Below are positions 25,109 to 36,603 of a stretch of DNA of 64,000 nucleotides, piece by piece. The DNA comes from Ophioderma brevispina (lineage: Eukaryota; Echinodermata; Ophiuroidea; Amphilepidida; Ophiodermatidae). Every line of letters begins with the position of its first letter. Within the stretch, counting starts at the first letter, position 1. The notes under the pieces were generated by a model. It was not told the origin of the DNA and did not search any database. It was given only the letters and a program-made list of their open reading frames with translations. The translations under genes were made by a program, and so were the position numbers. The stretch is from contig JAMKCH010011834.1 in the NCBI GenBank assembly GCA_023653785.1, positions 56,360 through 120,359 on the forward strand, in the 5' to 3' direction.

Positions 25109-25217
25109 GACTTGGCTATAATAGTATGTTTGATAAAAATTTGACAAATGGCAGCCATTGCTCTTACAACATTCTTGCATTCACATGACGGGATGCTTCA
25201 GTTGCTAAGCAACTTAC

Positions 25218-25929
25218 TTGTGATGGCATGGTAGCAGTCGATACTATGGGTGTCAAGCCTGCTTGCTGAAAACCCGAACTGTTTCATTTGGGGCAAAGTA
25301 AGGCTGTAATTACCCGTCAAGGCCTGCATAATAGACGGGCTCTGCACCCGATTTGGATCAAAGTTCCCCACAGATATGCTTCCCCCTTTGGCGCTGCAAC
25401 TAGTGGTAACTTCAGACAGGGGGATAAACCCAGTTCTCATTGGCTGTGAGGAGGAGGGTATTGCCAATGGTTGTTGACATGTTACGACATATGTCGACTG
25501 AGGAGTATTGGTCACAAAAGCACCACTGCTTGTTTGATGAAATATGCCCGGCTGCTGGGGCTGCTGCCATTGCTGCTGCTGTTGCTGCTGCTTTTTTTGT
25601 TGCTGCTGACGGGGCTGTTGCTGCTGGCGCGGTTGTTGTTGATGATGCAGATGTTGCTGCTGATGCTGATGTTGCTGCTGATGTTGCTGCTGCTGATGCT
25701 GATGTTGCTGCTGCTGCTGCTGCTGTTGCTGCTGCTGATGCAGATGCAGCTGTTGTTGATGCTGCTGGTGTGCTTGCTGCTGCTGGCGTGATTGTTGCTG
25801 CTGCTGCTGCTGTTGTTGTTGAGAACTAGTGTGTGATACAAAGTCAAGGTTCCTAGCAACATGTGGCATAGATGGTTGGATGGCTATGGGAAATATACTG
25901 GGCTCAGGATTAGAGCTGGTCTGCATTAC
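25218..25929 (-). CDS. mondo: Mondo exon: long glutamine-rich transactivation segment
   Basis: The largest exon seen, about 237 codons, with acceptor AATCCCAG and donor GTAAGT. It begins VMQTSSNPEPSIFP. It then has an interrupted polyglutamine tract (CAG/CAA with H and R interruptions, positions about 25560-25825) of roughly 90 residues, followed by a serine/threonine/proline-rich tail with SLTLPQMKQFGF. After TTCGGGTTTT the natural-looking continuation QQAGLTPIVSTATMPSQ lies one base out of frame. An extra T in the TTTT run would explain it. Glutamine-rich middles are known in transcription factors, but this tract looks locally expanded. The long ORFs on the opposite strand (poly-L, poly-A) are shadows of this repeat. 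Confidence 0.8.
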
Positions 25930-26394
25930 CTGGGATTAAGAAAATAGACCAAATAAAGTCTGAATTATTGAATTACTGGACAGTGTCTCATAGAAGATCA
26001 CTATGACACAAATATTAGCTATGAACATAATTGTTGGCAATAACCTAAACTTCTTCAAAATTAAAGACTAAAACTCGACCATCTGCAGTAACCCTTTCTG
26101 AATGCAATTTTTCTGGCAACATTATCAAAAGAAAACAAATTATTACAATTATTATTTTTTATACATTTCCACATCTTTGAATTTTGAAGATTTCATTTCA
26201 AAGAAATAAATCTTTTTGAATACTAATGGATTGGATGTTGGTACTATCAATGACAGCACAATGCTTTTGTATATAGGAATAATTCATGATGACTGACATT
26301 CAATGAAAAAAGTGAAAATCTATGAAAACATTGTTCATTTAGAGAAGTGGTTCTCGAACCACTAGTGTTGTCTGCTTTTGTGATCCACCTTTCC

Positions 26395-26655
26395 TTCACT
26401 CTCTGCATAGGTTGACCTCTAATGACCTTTGACCTAGGTATGTGACCTTTAACCCTACCATGACATGCAAGTGTCATGGTTGACCTATGACCCGAGTTTG
26501 GTGACAATTAGAGTTAAGGTGTTCATGCACAAGCAATATGAAAAGGGTTAACCAAAACTTTAACACACATACACATACATATGTAACCAAATGAACCTAC
26601 AGGATTTTGATTTGTATGTGCCTCCCTGCAATATAGTACAGGCGACACAAAAATG
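26395..26655 (+). repeat. DR1-motif dispersed repeat, copy 2
   Basis: It contains GACCTCTAATGACCTTTGAC and ATGTGACCTTTAACC, and ends with TACAGGCGACACAAAAATGA. Same order as the 13.5-kb copy. Confidence 0.65.
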
Positions 26656-26991
26656 AAGGTACTAGTTTTAATATGCAATACATTTCTTCTGTTTTTAGGT
26701 TCAGCTTTTTTTTATTCGCCCTCTAACAGGCATTTTATATAGCTTATATCCAACTTCCAGACAGCTTCACAGAGGGTTATTTTCACTATTTTTTGTTTAC
26801 ACTTTTCACAAGCATGAACCGAGTGCAAATTTAAAACCCACGAAAAAAATATTTTTAAAACCATAAGAGCATGTTCAGCAGGCTGGAACTGCAAATTCCA
26901 AATACTGCAAAGTATTCAGTGTTTTAAGAAATGTCAAAATTAACATTGAGTAAATATTTCATGGTACAGAAATATCTTTGCCACTACCTAC

Positions 26992-27131
26992 CCTTTCTGC
27001 AGCCACTGATGCAAGGTCCATGGAGTCACTCATGGAGCTCAGACTGTCACTATTGAGGAAACATGTGGGGAAGTCAGCTGACAGATTGAAACCCTGCAGG
27101 TCAGGCTTGGTGGGTGTTTTCATCAAGATGT
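26992..27131 (-). CDS. mondo: Mondo exon: serine-rich linker
   Basis: The exon has acceptor CATGCAG and donor GTAGGT. It is open in the frame set by the previous exon: ILMKTPTKPDLQGFNLSADF, then a serine-rich run with SSMSDSMDLASVAAE. No catalytic or DNA-binding motif is expected in this linker of a Mondo protein. The exon ends two bases into a codon, whereas the next exon at 25.9 kb needs phase 0. A missed tiny exon, a different donor, or another single-base error must account for this. Confidence 0.75.
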
Positions 27132-27580
27132 CTGCATGGAACAGAGTGAAAGTATAAGTTTCTTCAAAGACAGTACCTCAAACATGCTTCTTTCCAAGCT
27201 TATGGTAAAAGTGTTACGTAACTCCCTTCATGCTGATTGTTAGCATCCATTGCCAAGACAAATTTAAGTTTTGAAACAATTTTAGAATACAATTCATGAT
27301 GTATTACTATATACTTCTTCATGGTAGAGTAGAAAGCTTGGACATACAGAAGGAAGGAAAATGAATCATTTATGCTGGGGATTCAAATCAGAAATCACTA
27401 AACCACTACTCGTCCCAATACAGGGCCAGCTAACCACAGGATAAACAAGCACCTGGAGAAAATATACCCACCCCTCATACCTCTAGGTCAATGACTTCAG
27501 ATTAGGATTAAGAGATTGGGTTTGGATTAGTTAAATTGGGCTAAGTAATCTGTAGCTTAGCACTGCTACACCCTTGGGAC

Positions 27581-27777
27581 CAGTGGCGTAACAGGCGGGG
27601 GCAGGTTGCACCCCCTGACGACTTTGGCCGGGAAAAAATTTGCAAAAATCATGCTAAATCAGCCGTTTTTTAGCCCTCTGACCGGGAAAAATTGGCCTTT
27701 TGACCCCCCTGAGAGGGAAAATTTCCCAAGACTGGGAAATTTGCCCCCTCAGAGCGGGCAGGCCCGTTACGCCACTG
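27581..27777. mobile_element. hAT-like MITE with 8-bp target duplication CTTGGGAC
   Basis: The termini CAGTGGCGTAACAGGC and GGCCCGTTACGCCACTG are inverted copies. CTTGGGAC is present immediately on both sides (27573-27580 and 27778-27785). The CAGTGG terminus and 8-bp duplication fit hAT elements. At 197 bases it is purely non-autonomous. Confidence 0.92.
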
Positions 27778-28761
27778 CTTGGGACTGCTCAATAACTCTG
27801 GATTGGGATTAAAAGAGTTAGGGTTAGGATTGAGTTAAACTATGGTACTTAACATCATTTGAAGTTAGGCATTGTGGCATCCATCACTAAGCACCATGCT
27901 ATATTTAATCAAATGCTAATAAGATACCCTTAGTAAGCACCCTGACACACTTAGTCAAGACAATGGCACCCTTAGTCAAGTCGGATGGCACCTATTGGCA
28001 TGGTCATTGACTTAAGGTTAGAGGTATCAAATTACAGTTGGTTAAACTTGGCTTAAGATAAACATTACACATTACGGTAGTGCCAATGTTTAGGCCATTC
28101 AACTCTTAACCCAGAAATGTTGCCTTTTTGTTGCTACTGATTTCTTTACAAGTTAAAGCAATAACAGTACATTTTTTGGAAAAGCACCCCCAATTTTCCA
28201 AATATTTTGAGATTTTTGCACAGTTGCATTGGTAATTGGCCAGAAAATAATACCTGTGAATGGTTAAGCTCAAAATTCTATGTGTGCCACAAAAGAAGGA
28301 ATTTTGTAATTAGAATAATTAATATCAGAGATCTCCGAAAATAATTCAACGGCTGCTGGAAACGTCCTTTCAATATGAAAGAGCCGGGAAATCGCCCCAT
28401 GTACATGTCTACGCTCATCCATTATTCCGTTGGTTCAGGCAAATCAAGTTGGAGGTCATTTTCATGAGGTGGCACTATTTCATCACCAACGGAAATTTGG
28501 CATTTCCAACTCTGTCATTGAATTAAAATCGGGGATCCCGATTCTAATTAATAAAATCACTTCTTTTATGACAAATACGCATTTTTAGCATAGTTAAAAA
28601 GACAGTTACCAACACAACTGTGCAAAAATCCAAAAATTCTGAAAATGGGGGGGCACTCTTCCAAAAATGTGTCATTATTGCTTTAAACTCTAACTCATTG
28701 TATCCCAGAATCCCTTGCATAATCTGCATCACCCCCAGATCTGGTCACAAAGCTCACTTAC

Positions 28762-28860
28762 CAGTGAGGGATTCAAGTGTGTCCATGAAATCATCGTCAA
28801 AGTCTGGTTCCAGCTGCATAAGTCCAGGTTGAATGATGTCAGCATTGTACACATGTTGAG
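28762..28860 (-). CDS. mondo: Mondo exon: IQPGL block
   Basis: This 99-base exon is open throughout, with acceptor TCTGCAG and donor GTAAGT. It encodes QHVYNADIIQPGLMQLEPDF and then DDDFMDTLESLT. Vertebrate Mondo proteins carry the same A-D-x-I/L-QPGL/D-x-x-LQP pattern followed by an acidic FMD motif, part of the glucose-response element. Phases match on both sides: it completes the split codon from the 30.4-kb exon and hands one base to the 27.0-kb exon. Confidence 0.85.
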
Positions 28861-28934
28861 CTGCAGAGTGAAATGAAATAGCCATTGTTTGACACATCTT
28901 AGTAGTAATAGTAAAACCAAAGTTTTAAATCCGG

Positions 28935-29165
28935 TTTTGTCCCGTCAACGGGGGTGGCCGGATACACCTCACACTCAGCAATACTGCTGTGAGAGGATTT
29001 ATTGGAGCAAAAGATAATTGACCGGATGCCCTTCCTAACGCCAATCCACAGTTTTCGGCGGTGGGCCTAGCCTTTGGGCAACTATGCCCATCATACAAGG
29101 CAGCATGTACTGGATGGCCGCTAAGCTCTCCAGAGCTGACGCCCTTGTAGGTAGATCTTCTTTTT
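28935..29165. repeat. Dispersed repeat containing CCGGATGCCCTTCCTAACGC
   Basis: The block includes GGTGGCCGGATACACCTCAC and the CCGGATGCCCTTCC motif, which I recall from dispersed repeats in several animal genomes. No second copy was seen in this window, and the boundaries are uncertain. Confidence 0.4.
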
Positions 29166-30372
29166 TCATTCTACCAGGGTAACCAGCTACCCTCCTCATC
29201 AGATTTCCAATAGAAAATCAATGGGGGTGACGGTTTAGCCGTCGACATCTCGGCTTGGGACAGGTAGTACTGGTTACCAGGATACCAGTAGCAGGGCCTA
29301 AAAAGAAACCTGACCTGACACCTTGTAGCTTAAATTGATTCTTCTTCATATTTTTAATGATCTGATCTGATTCACTCAGACCATTGATAACAACAATGAA
29401 AAGTTGCTCCCCAGTTTAAAATATCAGAGCGATATTTTTTCTACATTTTAAATTTACAGAGTAACCTTATCAGCATTTAAGTACTCTGTCTGTCTTGTAA
29501 CCATATTAATTTAGTAAACTTAAAAAAAAAAAAAAAAAAAAAATCATTCTGTTTGCCATTTTTTTTTTTGCTTTGCATAAAATTTGAGTTCTCTTGATTT
29601 TATTTTTTTGTTGTTGATAAGGGAGAATAATTGACATGTTGAGTTATGATCAATCAGAGTAAAGGTGAATTAAACTTAAATGGAAGGTTGCAGTCCCCAA
29701 CTGCCAATGGGGTAATGGGCACTTTTTATAAGACGTGGGGCTAGACTCATGGTTAAAGAGACAAGAGGAGATTTACAGAAAGAAGCGCCCCCAATTTTTC
29801 TCGAACCCCGGTTTTTTACATATTTGGAATGCTTACCAATGTATTAGATCACACCTGAAGTGAATAAGCCAAATACGCCGTCTTTATGTAATAAGATGAT
29901 GATTTAGTAGTTTCGTGTCACGACAGAAAGTCATAGCATGGTTTTCTATGGGGAACGATTATGATAGCAGGCAAGTTCAAAACAAGGTTTGCGTTTTTCT
30001 TTTGCACAGTTGGTCCAATAAACTTTTTTTTTCGAAACGTTTTCGGTAGGTGGTCTACATCCGATCCAGTTAAATTTGAGAGAAAATCATCCAAAATTAA
30101 AAAAAAATCTCATCCATGATCACTTTAAAGACTAAACATTTTTTAACGCTTAATCAGTTTGGAACCCTTGTTTCCTGCCTTGTTTTCAGACTAAAGGTGG
30201 GTTTTAATGGGTCCAACTAGTTTCCACTAGACCTCCTACTTTTACCAGGCAGCATTACCCCTGACACTAGTCATTCGATATTTCAAAGTTAGCACATAGT
30301 CACTTCAACAATAAAGTTTATTTACACAATAGTAGTTTTAGACAATAAATTATGTAACCTAGGCATACTCAC

Positions 30373-30582
30373 TGATTTTCTTAGGATGTGGAACATTGAA
30401 TTTCTTCCCGGTGCTGATGAAAAGTGTGTCAGAGAAATCCTTAAGGGGCATGTCATCATTGGCCAGTTCCTTGCAAACATCGGGGAGAGGGGTGGGTGGG
30501 GCATGTCCAAGTCGATGGCGCCTTCTTCAGCATCATGTTCCTCCTCGTCGGATCCCATCCCCGACGCCGCTTGAGCCTGCGT
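30373..30582 (-). CDS. mondo: Mondo exon: acidic stretch plus SDTLF motif, frameshifted
   Basis: The exon has a TTTTTTTAG acceptor and a GTGAGT donor. The first half reads GMGSDEEEHDAEEGAIDLDM, a plausible acidic linker, and ends in PHPPLSP. The second half, one base out of frame, reads DVCKELANDDMPLKDFSDTL then FISTGKKFNVPHPKK. The FSDTLF core is typical of the Mondo N-terminal region. A single missing C in the C-rich run at about 30490-30500 would join the two. The exon ends one base into a codon, which fits the next exon exactly. Confidence 0.8.
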
Positions 30583-30904
30583 CTAAAAAAAGTAATTTGA
30601 AAGTAAACAAGTTATTCAGAACCATATTTGGTTTTGCATGAGCTTTCCAGCCATGAACTTTTTCAACTTATGACCGTATTTATTTGGAAATAACATCAAC
30701 CCTGACTAGTTAAGCCAGAGAATGCTTAATTACAAATTATCTAGAGCTACATAAGTAATAAAAGGCCAGTGTTGACCTACTTCATGTTACACTGCATGTA
30801 TTGTATAACGAGTACATACAACATGAGTTCCCTCCTCAATATCCAAGTACAATGAACTCATACGGAATTCAAGTCAACTTTGAAAATAAAGAATTTTAAG
30901 ATTT

Positions 30905-31205
30905 CTGTAGGGTAAAGGTAAAGAGGACGGGCCTGTGAACACAGTGCCCATCTCTCTTTCAGAGCGAATGGACCAGACTCCAACGTAATGTTGCTGAGGG
31001 AGTGGGGGATTGCTACACCGCCACAACTGTGAGTCTGTTACCTTTCCAACATTGAATAATGCCAGTACCCATTTATACCCCTGGGTAGAGTCTGAATAAT
31101 TGTGGTAAAGCACCTTACACAAGGGCACAACATATTGGCCACAGCGGAGCTCAAACTCACAACCTTTGACGTGTGGGTTAGGTGCTTTATCCACTGGATC
31201 ACATG
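30905..31205 (-). repeat. tRNA-derived SINE, near full length
   Basis: Read on the minus strand it starts with GTGATCCAGTGGATAAAGCA (A-box region), then GGTTGTGAGTTTGAGCTCCG (B-box region) and TTGTGCCCTTGTGTAAGGTG. Then comes GGGTATAAATGGGTACTGGC and a tail. This matches the plus-strand copy at 45.4 kb. Confidence 0.82.
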
Positions 31206-32532
31206 TGCCTGATTTCTGTAGAAGTCATAAAAATATGGGGGTGTCAGCACATTATCCAGAATGATGCACTCTCATCTCATTTTTTGAAAACATTGAAGAT
31301 TTGAAGTAACATGTATATTGGCACTTAAGATAGAATATGGACGACTGTTCTTGTTCTAAAAAGCTTCCTTTTTTGAAACATTTTTAATATCATTTCATTT
31401 GGTGCTACACATCTTACACATACTAATTAGCTACCAATTTTGTTTATTTTTATTAGTACTTTAGTTATAATTCTAATGACAAGCTCAAAGTAAACTTTGA
31501 AAAGCGTCAGGACAAGTAGAATGGTACAAAGAGCATTTTGGTATTGTGCAATATATCATGCCCGAAATTAAACTACAAAATGTTACTTAAAAAAAATCCT
31601 CTATAAGGGTCCTTCTACTTTGACAAATAACACAACATTTCAACAAAAGCCATTCACTCTTTTAAAACAACAAATATGTCAAGCAAACATATGTCACTTG
31701 TTGGCTCTAAATTAAGGGCGGAACTATTTCACAGAAGCTGTGATTATTGACTAATTCTGTAAAATTGTTCACAAGCACTTTTATTTTGCAAAGTTTATGA
31801 CGCAATCAGTATCTGAAAATAAACTATCATGAATTGTTCCAAGTCAAGTTTTTGACGTTTCTGTTGTTTGAAAAAGCAACTAATCATGTGTTAGTGAGTT
31901 TGTTTTGCTCCATAGGTTGTTTGTTTTGTTCTGCTTCAAACATAGGGCATGTACTTAAGTTGAACGGTAGGAGAAATACACTGGCAGTTTAAAGTAACCA
32001 CATCACAACGGTTGATTTAATTGAATGAAATGTAGGAGTGGCTATTGTGTGTAAATCATTTTAGCGAACAGACTGATGTTAATATTGACAGTAAATTGAA
32101 ACCATTCCCATGCAACAACTCACAACTGAGATCAGATTGGGTAGCATTATTAGAAAAACTCAGCTAAGGTCTCCCCTTTACCCCCAAACTTATCCTTCCC
32201 CAAACATCACTCAAGTTGAGGGAGAGGGTGTCACTTCAATCCCAAATGGACAAAGTTTTGGAGTTTGGGCCCAAACCAGTTTTTCTATGTTGTTGTGGGA
32301 CACAAAACTATGAACGTTTGCTTATAACACAGATCTCTCACCAAAATCAAGAGAAAATGAAAAAAAGTTTTTGGACAGTTTAGAAACCTAGCTAAAATAA
32401 TGAAAAGGTGACACATTAAATTTGAAATAATAACTTAAACCTAGAACACGGGAATCACAGAATGCATACATTTACATTCTCCAACAATGGTGTTTTAATT
32501 CAGCGAACATCTCAGTAGGAGATCAAGACTAC

Positions 32533-32649
32533 CTGCAATACACTTTGGACAGTGAGCCGCCCATTTTCTATAGGGCTCACGATGTTGTCACAGTGACTGG
32601 TTTCCAGTGTATACTGCCGTGTAGCCCGGGCTGCTTGATCACATTCAGG
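32533..32649 (-). CDS. mondo: Mondo exon: conserved region, HWK and YRKW block
   Basis: The exon is bounded by GTGCACAG and a GTAGTC donor. One frame gives HGSIHWKPVTV. A second frame in the second half gives REPYRKWAAH. In Mondo proteins the equivalent is an NYWKRR segment followed after a few residues by EYHKWR, so both halves fit but in different frames, with a break near the GACAACATC stretch. A third frame is open over the whole exon (PECDQAARATRQY onward) but resembles nothing in the family. The assignment depends on the two short matches plus position between flanking Mondo exons. Confidence 0.58.
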
Positions 32650-35600
32650 CTGTGCACAACAACAAACATGATATCCAAAATAAAAATACAACATTCACGA
32701 ATGGCCATGTGTCATGTGTTTATCACGGTTTGTGAATTAGGGGACCAGGTTTCACATGTAGGTCACCCAAGGCCATGAGGTCAACAGGTCACATGAGGTC
32801 ACAACCAATGGGGGACACTACCACGGGCCATTGCACAAGTGTCATGAAAATGATCAACACTATAGTAACATATGCCAAGCAATTTGTAATTCGGACCATC
32901 TTGCGGCCATGCAGTTTGACGATTCAAATCTGAATTAAAGGAGAGGAGGGATGTAGCTCAGTTACAGCCTTGTTTCCCAACTCTACCTCGTCAACATTTG
33001 TCAGACTCAAGCTGATTTTTTATTAAACACCCAGCAAAATATTAGGGTGAGAAAGTTTCCTTTCGATGGTACAAACCACATGTCCCCAAATGTCAGCGAC
33101 CAGCACTAGCCCACAGTAATCTATGGACATGATGCATCTTGCTTAATCCACCAGGGTGTATTGGTCCATCCCACAATGCGACCAGTTTGTGAAAATTTCA
33201 CAATACGGTCAATGATCCATAAAAATTATTATTTAAAATAAAACCCTGGACATGGTACACTCATTTAGCTCACAATTGATAGACGTGAGCAATTTTTTTT
33301 CATGGTACATGAAAGGTTGGAGTAATTAAAACATCTTGAAACACACTTTTTATCCCTAGTACTGGTGTTGTGAGTACAGTATCTGCACATTGCAATACTT
33401 ATGGGATGTTCAAAAAACCTCATTCTATCCAAACCCATGCAATGATTTAGCCCAAGAAGTGTTGAGATGCCTGCATGCTAAAGTACCATACATGATAGGA
33501 AAACATATGGGCCTTGAAACTAAATAAAGAGTTATAAAATAGTGAAGCTAGGACAACCCAAAAAATTTCACTATTTAGCACTGCAACTCCAAATATCAGA
33601 ACACTAATATGCACGCTTGAATAATTTGAACAGACATCAACATCCAAAAATACTGATTGATTCAATAAACGTAATGTTATTATTTCATTAAACACATGTA
33701 AGTGTTAGGTTAGCTCCCGTGGAATTGCAAATTAACCGTAACCCACTAGTGGATAAGCCACCCTCAGGTATAAGCCCACCAATTTAAAGGAAAATACAGG
33801 AGCTAGCAACACTAGGTATAAGCCCAGGTAGTAATTTTAGCATTAGGGAAAAAAAGTGACCGTTAATAACAAACAAAAGACAATTTTAAAACTTAAAACA
33901 TTCGATAGCGCCTTCAAAGTAGGGCCCAATGATTGGAATGAATGGATTGTTGCTATTAGAACTTTTGAAGAATGTGATGGGGACAACTGGAACTTATTAA
34001 TATCTGCTAACAACTAAATAGTCGTGTACATTAAACCAGTAGCCGGTGATATAATTTTACCATTATTTTATTATTGTATGTGTGTGTGTTTTAATTTCAA
34101 ACCAAGTTGATATATAATTCTCAGTCCACTTTTTGGGAGACTTAAGTTCTTCCTTTTTTTTGGGGGGGAGGATATACCCGAGTGTGGTGTATGTAACATG
34201 CTTTCAAGTGAGTCATTATCCTTTTTTGGAAATAATACATAACCTCAAAGTCACTTTTAACCCCAGGGAGTACCAGCAATTGATTGGCTTTAAGTTCATT
34301 CTGTAACTCCAGAAGAACCAATCAGAGACATGCTAGGAAAAGCTTACAAAATGGCATACAGTTTGGGGGTGTTTATTTTGGTTAGATGCTCAAGAGGTTA
34401 TCAAGTTGCATCATATAAGCCAATCAGTGATGCCATTTAGAATAGTGGTTAAAAATGTCCATTGAATTGGACTGGGTGCCCTCCCTACATAAACATCCCT
34501 TCCCTATTCCTTTTTTTTCCCAGTGAAGCCACCCAAATATCAATCATGATTTAACTTTTGGACCCAGTTTGATTTCATAACGTAAGTGAATACTACTTAT
34601 CTATGTCAAATGCCTAAAAATTATTATTCACGAGAGATTGGACAGACTATTGGAAAAGTCGCACCTCACAGTGAAGACAGGGTGCATTAAATAGCTGTGT
34701 TGTAGCTAATACTCTCGGACTAGTTACCACCAGGGACCCTTCCATTTTTGCTTACAAAGTGTAAAGATTCTGAGACGTGACATGATTTACTTGATTATGT
34801 ACATGCTTTTAAACCTAGTTTATTATGGATCATGATGTATAATTTTAACACAGAAGTGAATGAATTTCCAAAATTCCAAGATCAAATTCTTAAAACAAAA
34901 TCCAGAGTGACATGTTCAAAGTACTGGCATGTCGGAATTGGTCACATTATGTTATGCATTGTTAACACGAAGCCCAAGGCAAAGCCCTCTGTGGAAAAAA
35001 GGTCATTCAAAGCGGTTTTCCTTAATGCATATTTCAAATTTTAATTTTATGGGTTTTTTTTTTTTTTTTTTTTTTTAAAATGTTTTCACTTTTTCTTTTT
35101 TGCTTTTCACTTCCAAAAAATTCCAATTTATGAAAGTTTTCGAAGTGCTATCTGTCCAAAAATTATCTACCACGAATGGATGAGATGGCATGTAATTTCA
35201 GTCGTGTCCACAACAAGTATTTTCATCAGTTTTACAAATGAGTTGCCTCAAAATTAAACATATCAGCCCAATTGATACATCACTGGTTTTACTAGGGATG
35301 TCTTGTCACTCTCGATTTGGTTTATTCTTCATATTGCAAAACCACTCATAAGGGCAGCGGGCAAACACATTAAAAGCAAATAGACTACAAAATTAAGGTC
35401 ATATTTTTCCGAAGAATAATGCCCAGAAAAGGTTCCATTTCAGCTGTTACAAATTAGCTGAAACACACAGTCCATTAATTTTGAGCAGTAGTCTGTTTAT
35501 TTTAAATATACATAGTCCATTTATACTCTAGGTTCTCCAAAGATTGCAGTAGCAATAACGAATAGCACTATTACATTATGTCTCACTCAAGGGGTCAGGG

Positions 35601-36537
35601 GTTTAAGGGGATAGTAAACAGCCTTGCACAAGTGCACTACATGCATGTCACACAAGCAGTGACAAATAGAGTTATGTCACCTCCTTAATAATATTCAGGG
35701 AACAAGACTCTAAGTTACTATCCTTAATGGTATGTAAGTAGGTTTATTTCTGCAAGCGCTTGTGAATGTACACAAGCCTATAACTTGCTCGAGTATCTTG
35801 TATTTTACTGCTAATGGTCGATGTTCATTTGGAAAGATAAAGTGTAAATAATCTATTTGATTCATTTTGGTGAAATTGCCGTAGAGTATAGCCATATTTT
35901 TGGGAGTAAATACACACACCGCTCTTGTAAAATAGGTGAAGCTAATTACAGAGGATTAAGAAGTTCAAATGGAACAGGGCCCGAGATTAACCCTGCATTA
36001 ATAAATCGCACAAGCTCGAGGGGGAGAAGCCATGGTTAAATAAACTCCTTTGGAGGAGCACAAGTTTGTAAAATTATCACTGTCAAAAATTGCTAACATT
36101 CCCATACCAGTCCGTGCCTGTAATTCATTTTTAATTCAATACTTTTACTAAAATATCAATTTAACATCATAGTCAAATACACACAGCCCTCTTTGTAAAA
36201 ATTAAGGTGGAGAATTTTTCAGAGGTAGTAAGAATTTCAATGGAACAGCCAATAATAACCATGCAGTATCCACAAGCAGCAGGGGAAAGCTATGTTAAAT
36301 AAACACTCATTAACATGTTAAACAAAATCCTTTGGAGAGCACCAGCTTTTAAATTATATCAATGTCAAAATTATTCTAAATTTCCAACCGGTCTCATGTA
36401 TAATTCAATGCTTTTACTAAAAAATATCAATTTAAAAACATTTAGCTAAGGTCAAAGCGGGGTTAGGTAAACGCTCCGCTACAATCACTTTAGGTCAAAT
36501 TACGTGCCCTAAATTGTAAATGTCATAAGTTACTTAC
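32650..36537. other. Mondo intron
   Basis: It holds a partial DR1-motif repeat at 32720-32830 and a T-run at 35051-35076. Two related blocks at about 35860-36060 and 36170-36370 look like an ancient tandem duplication (both contain GGAACAG, and AAGC followed by TGTTAAATAAAC). No gene is seen. Confidence 0.45.
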
Positions 36538-36603
36538 ATTTAATCTCTGCTTCTCAAGTACAGGTGCAGTAAAATGACAACCACGGTTTCTTGCCGTTGA
36601 TAG
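36538..36603 (-). CDS. mondo: Mondo exon: conserved region, CHFTAP block
   Basis: A short exon of about 66 bases has acceptor TTTACAG and donor GTAAGT. Entering in the phase left by the 46.5-kb exon gives INGKKPW and then runs out of frame. The +1 frame continues as CHFTAPVLEKQRLN. Together they match the vertebrate Mondo segment that follows AIWRAW (RRKNPVCGFVTPLE). One extra base around the GGTT of this exon would explain the break. Without the neighbouring exons it would be too short to recognise, so confidence rests on collinearity and splice phase. Confidence 0.62.

Noticed and set aside
25440..25862. Plus-strand poly-leucine/poly-alanine ORFs and a minus-strand poly-serine ORF
   Set aside because: Shadows of the CAG-type repeat in the Mondo exon.
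32512..32694. Continuous minus-strand frame PECDQAARATRQY through the 32.5-kb exon as the true product
   Set aside because: It matches nothing in Mondo, while two other frames give the expected HWK and YRKW blocks.
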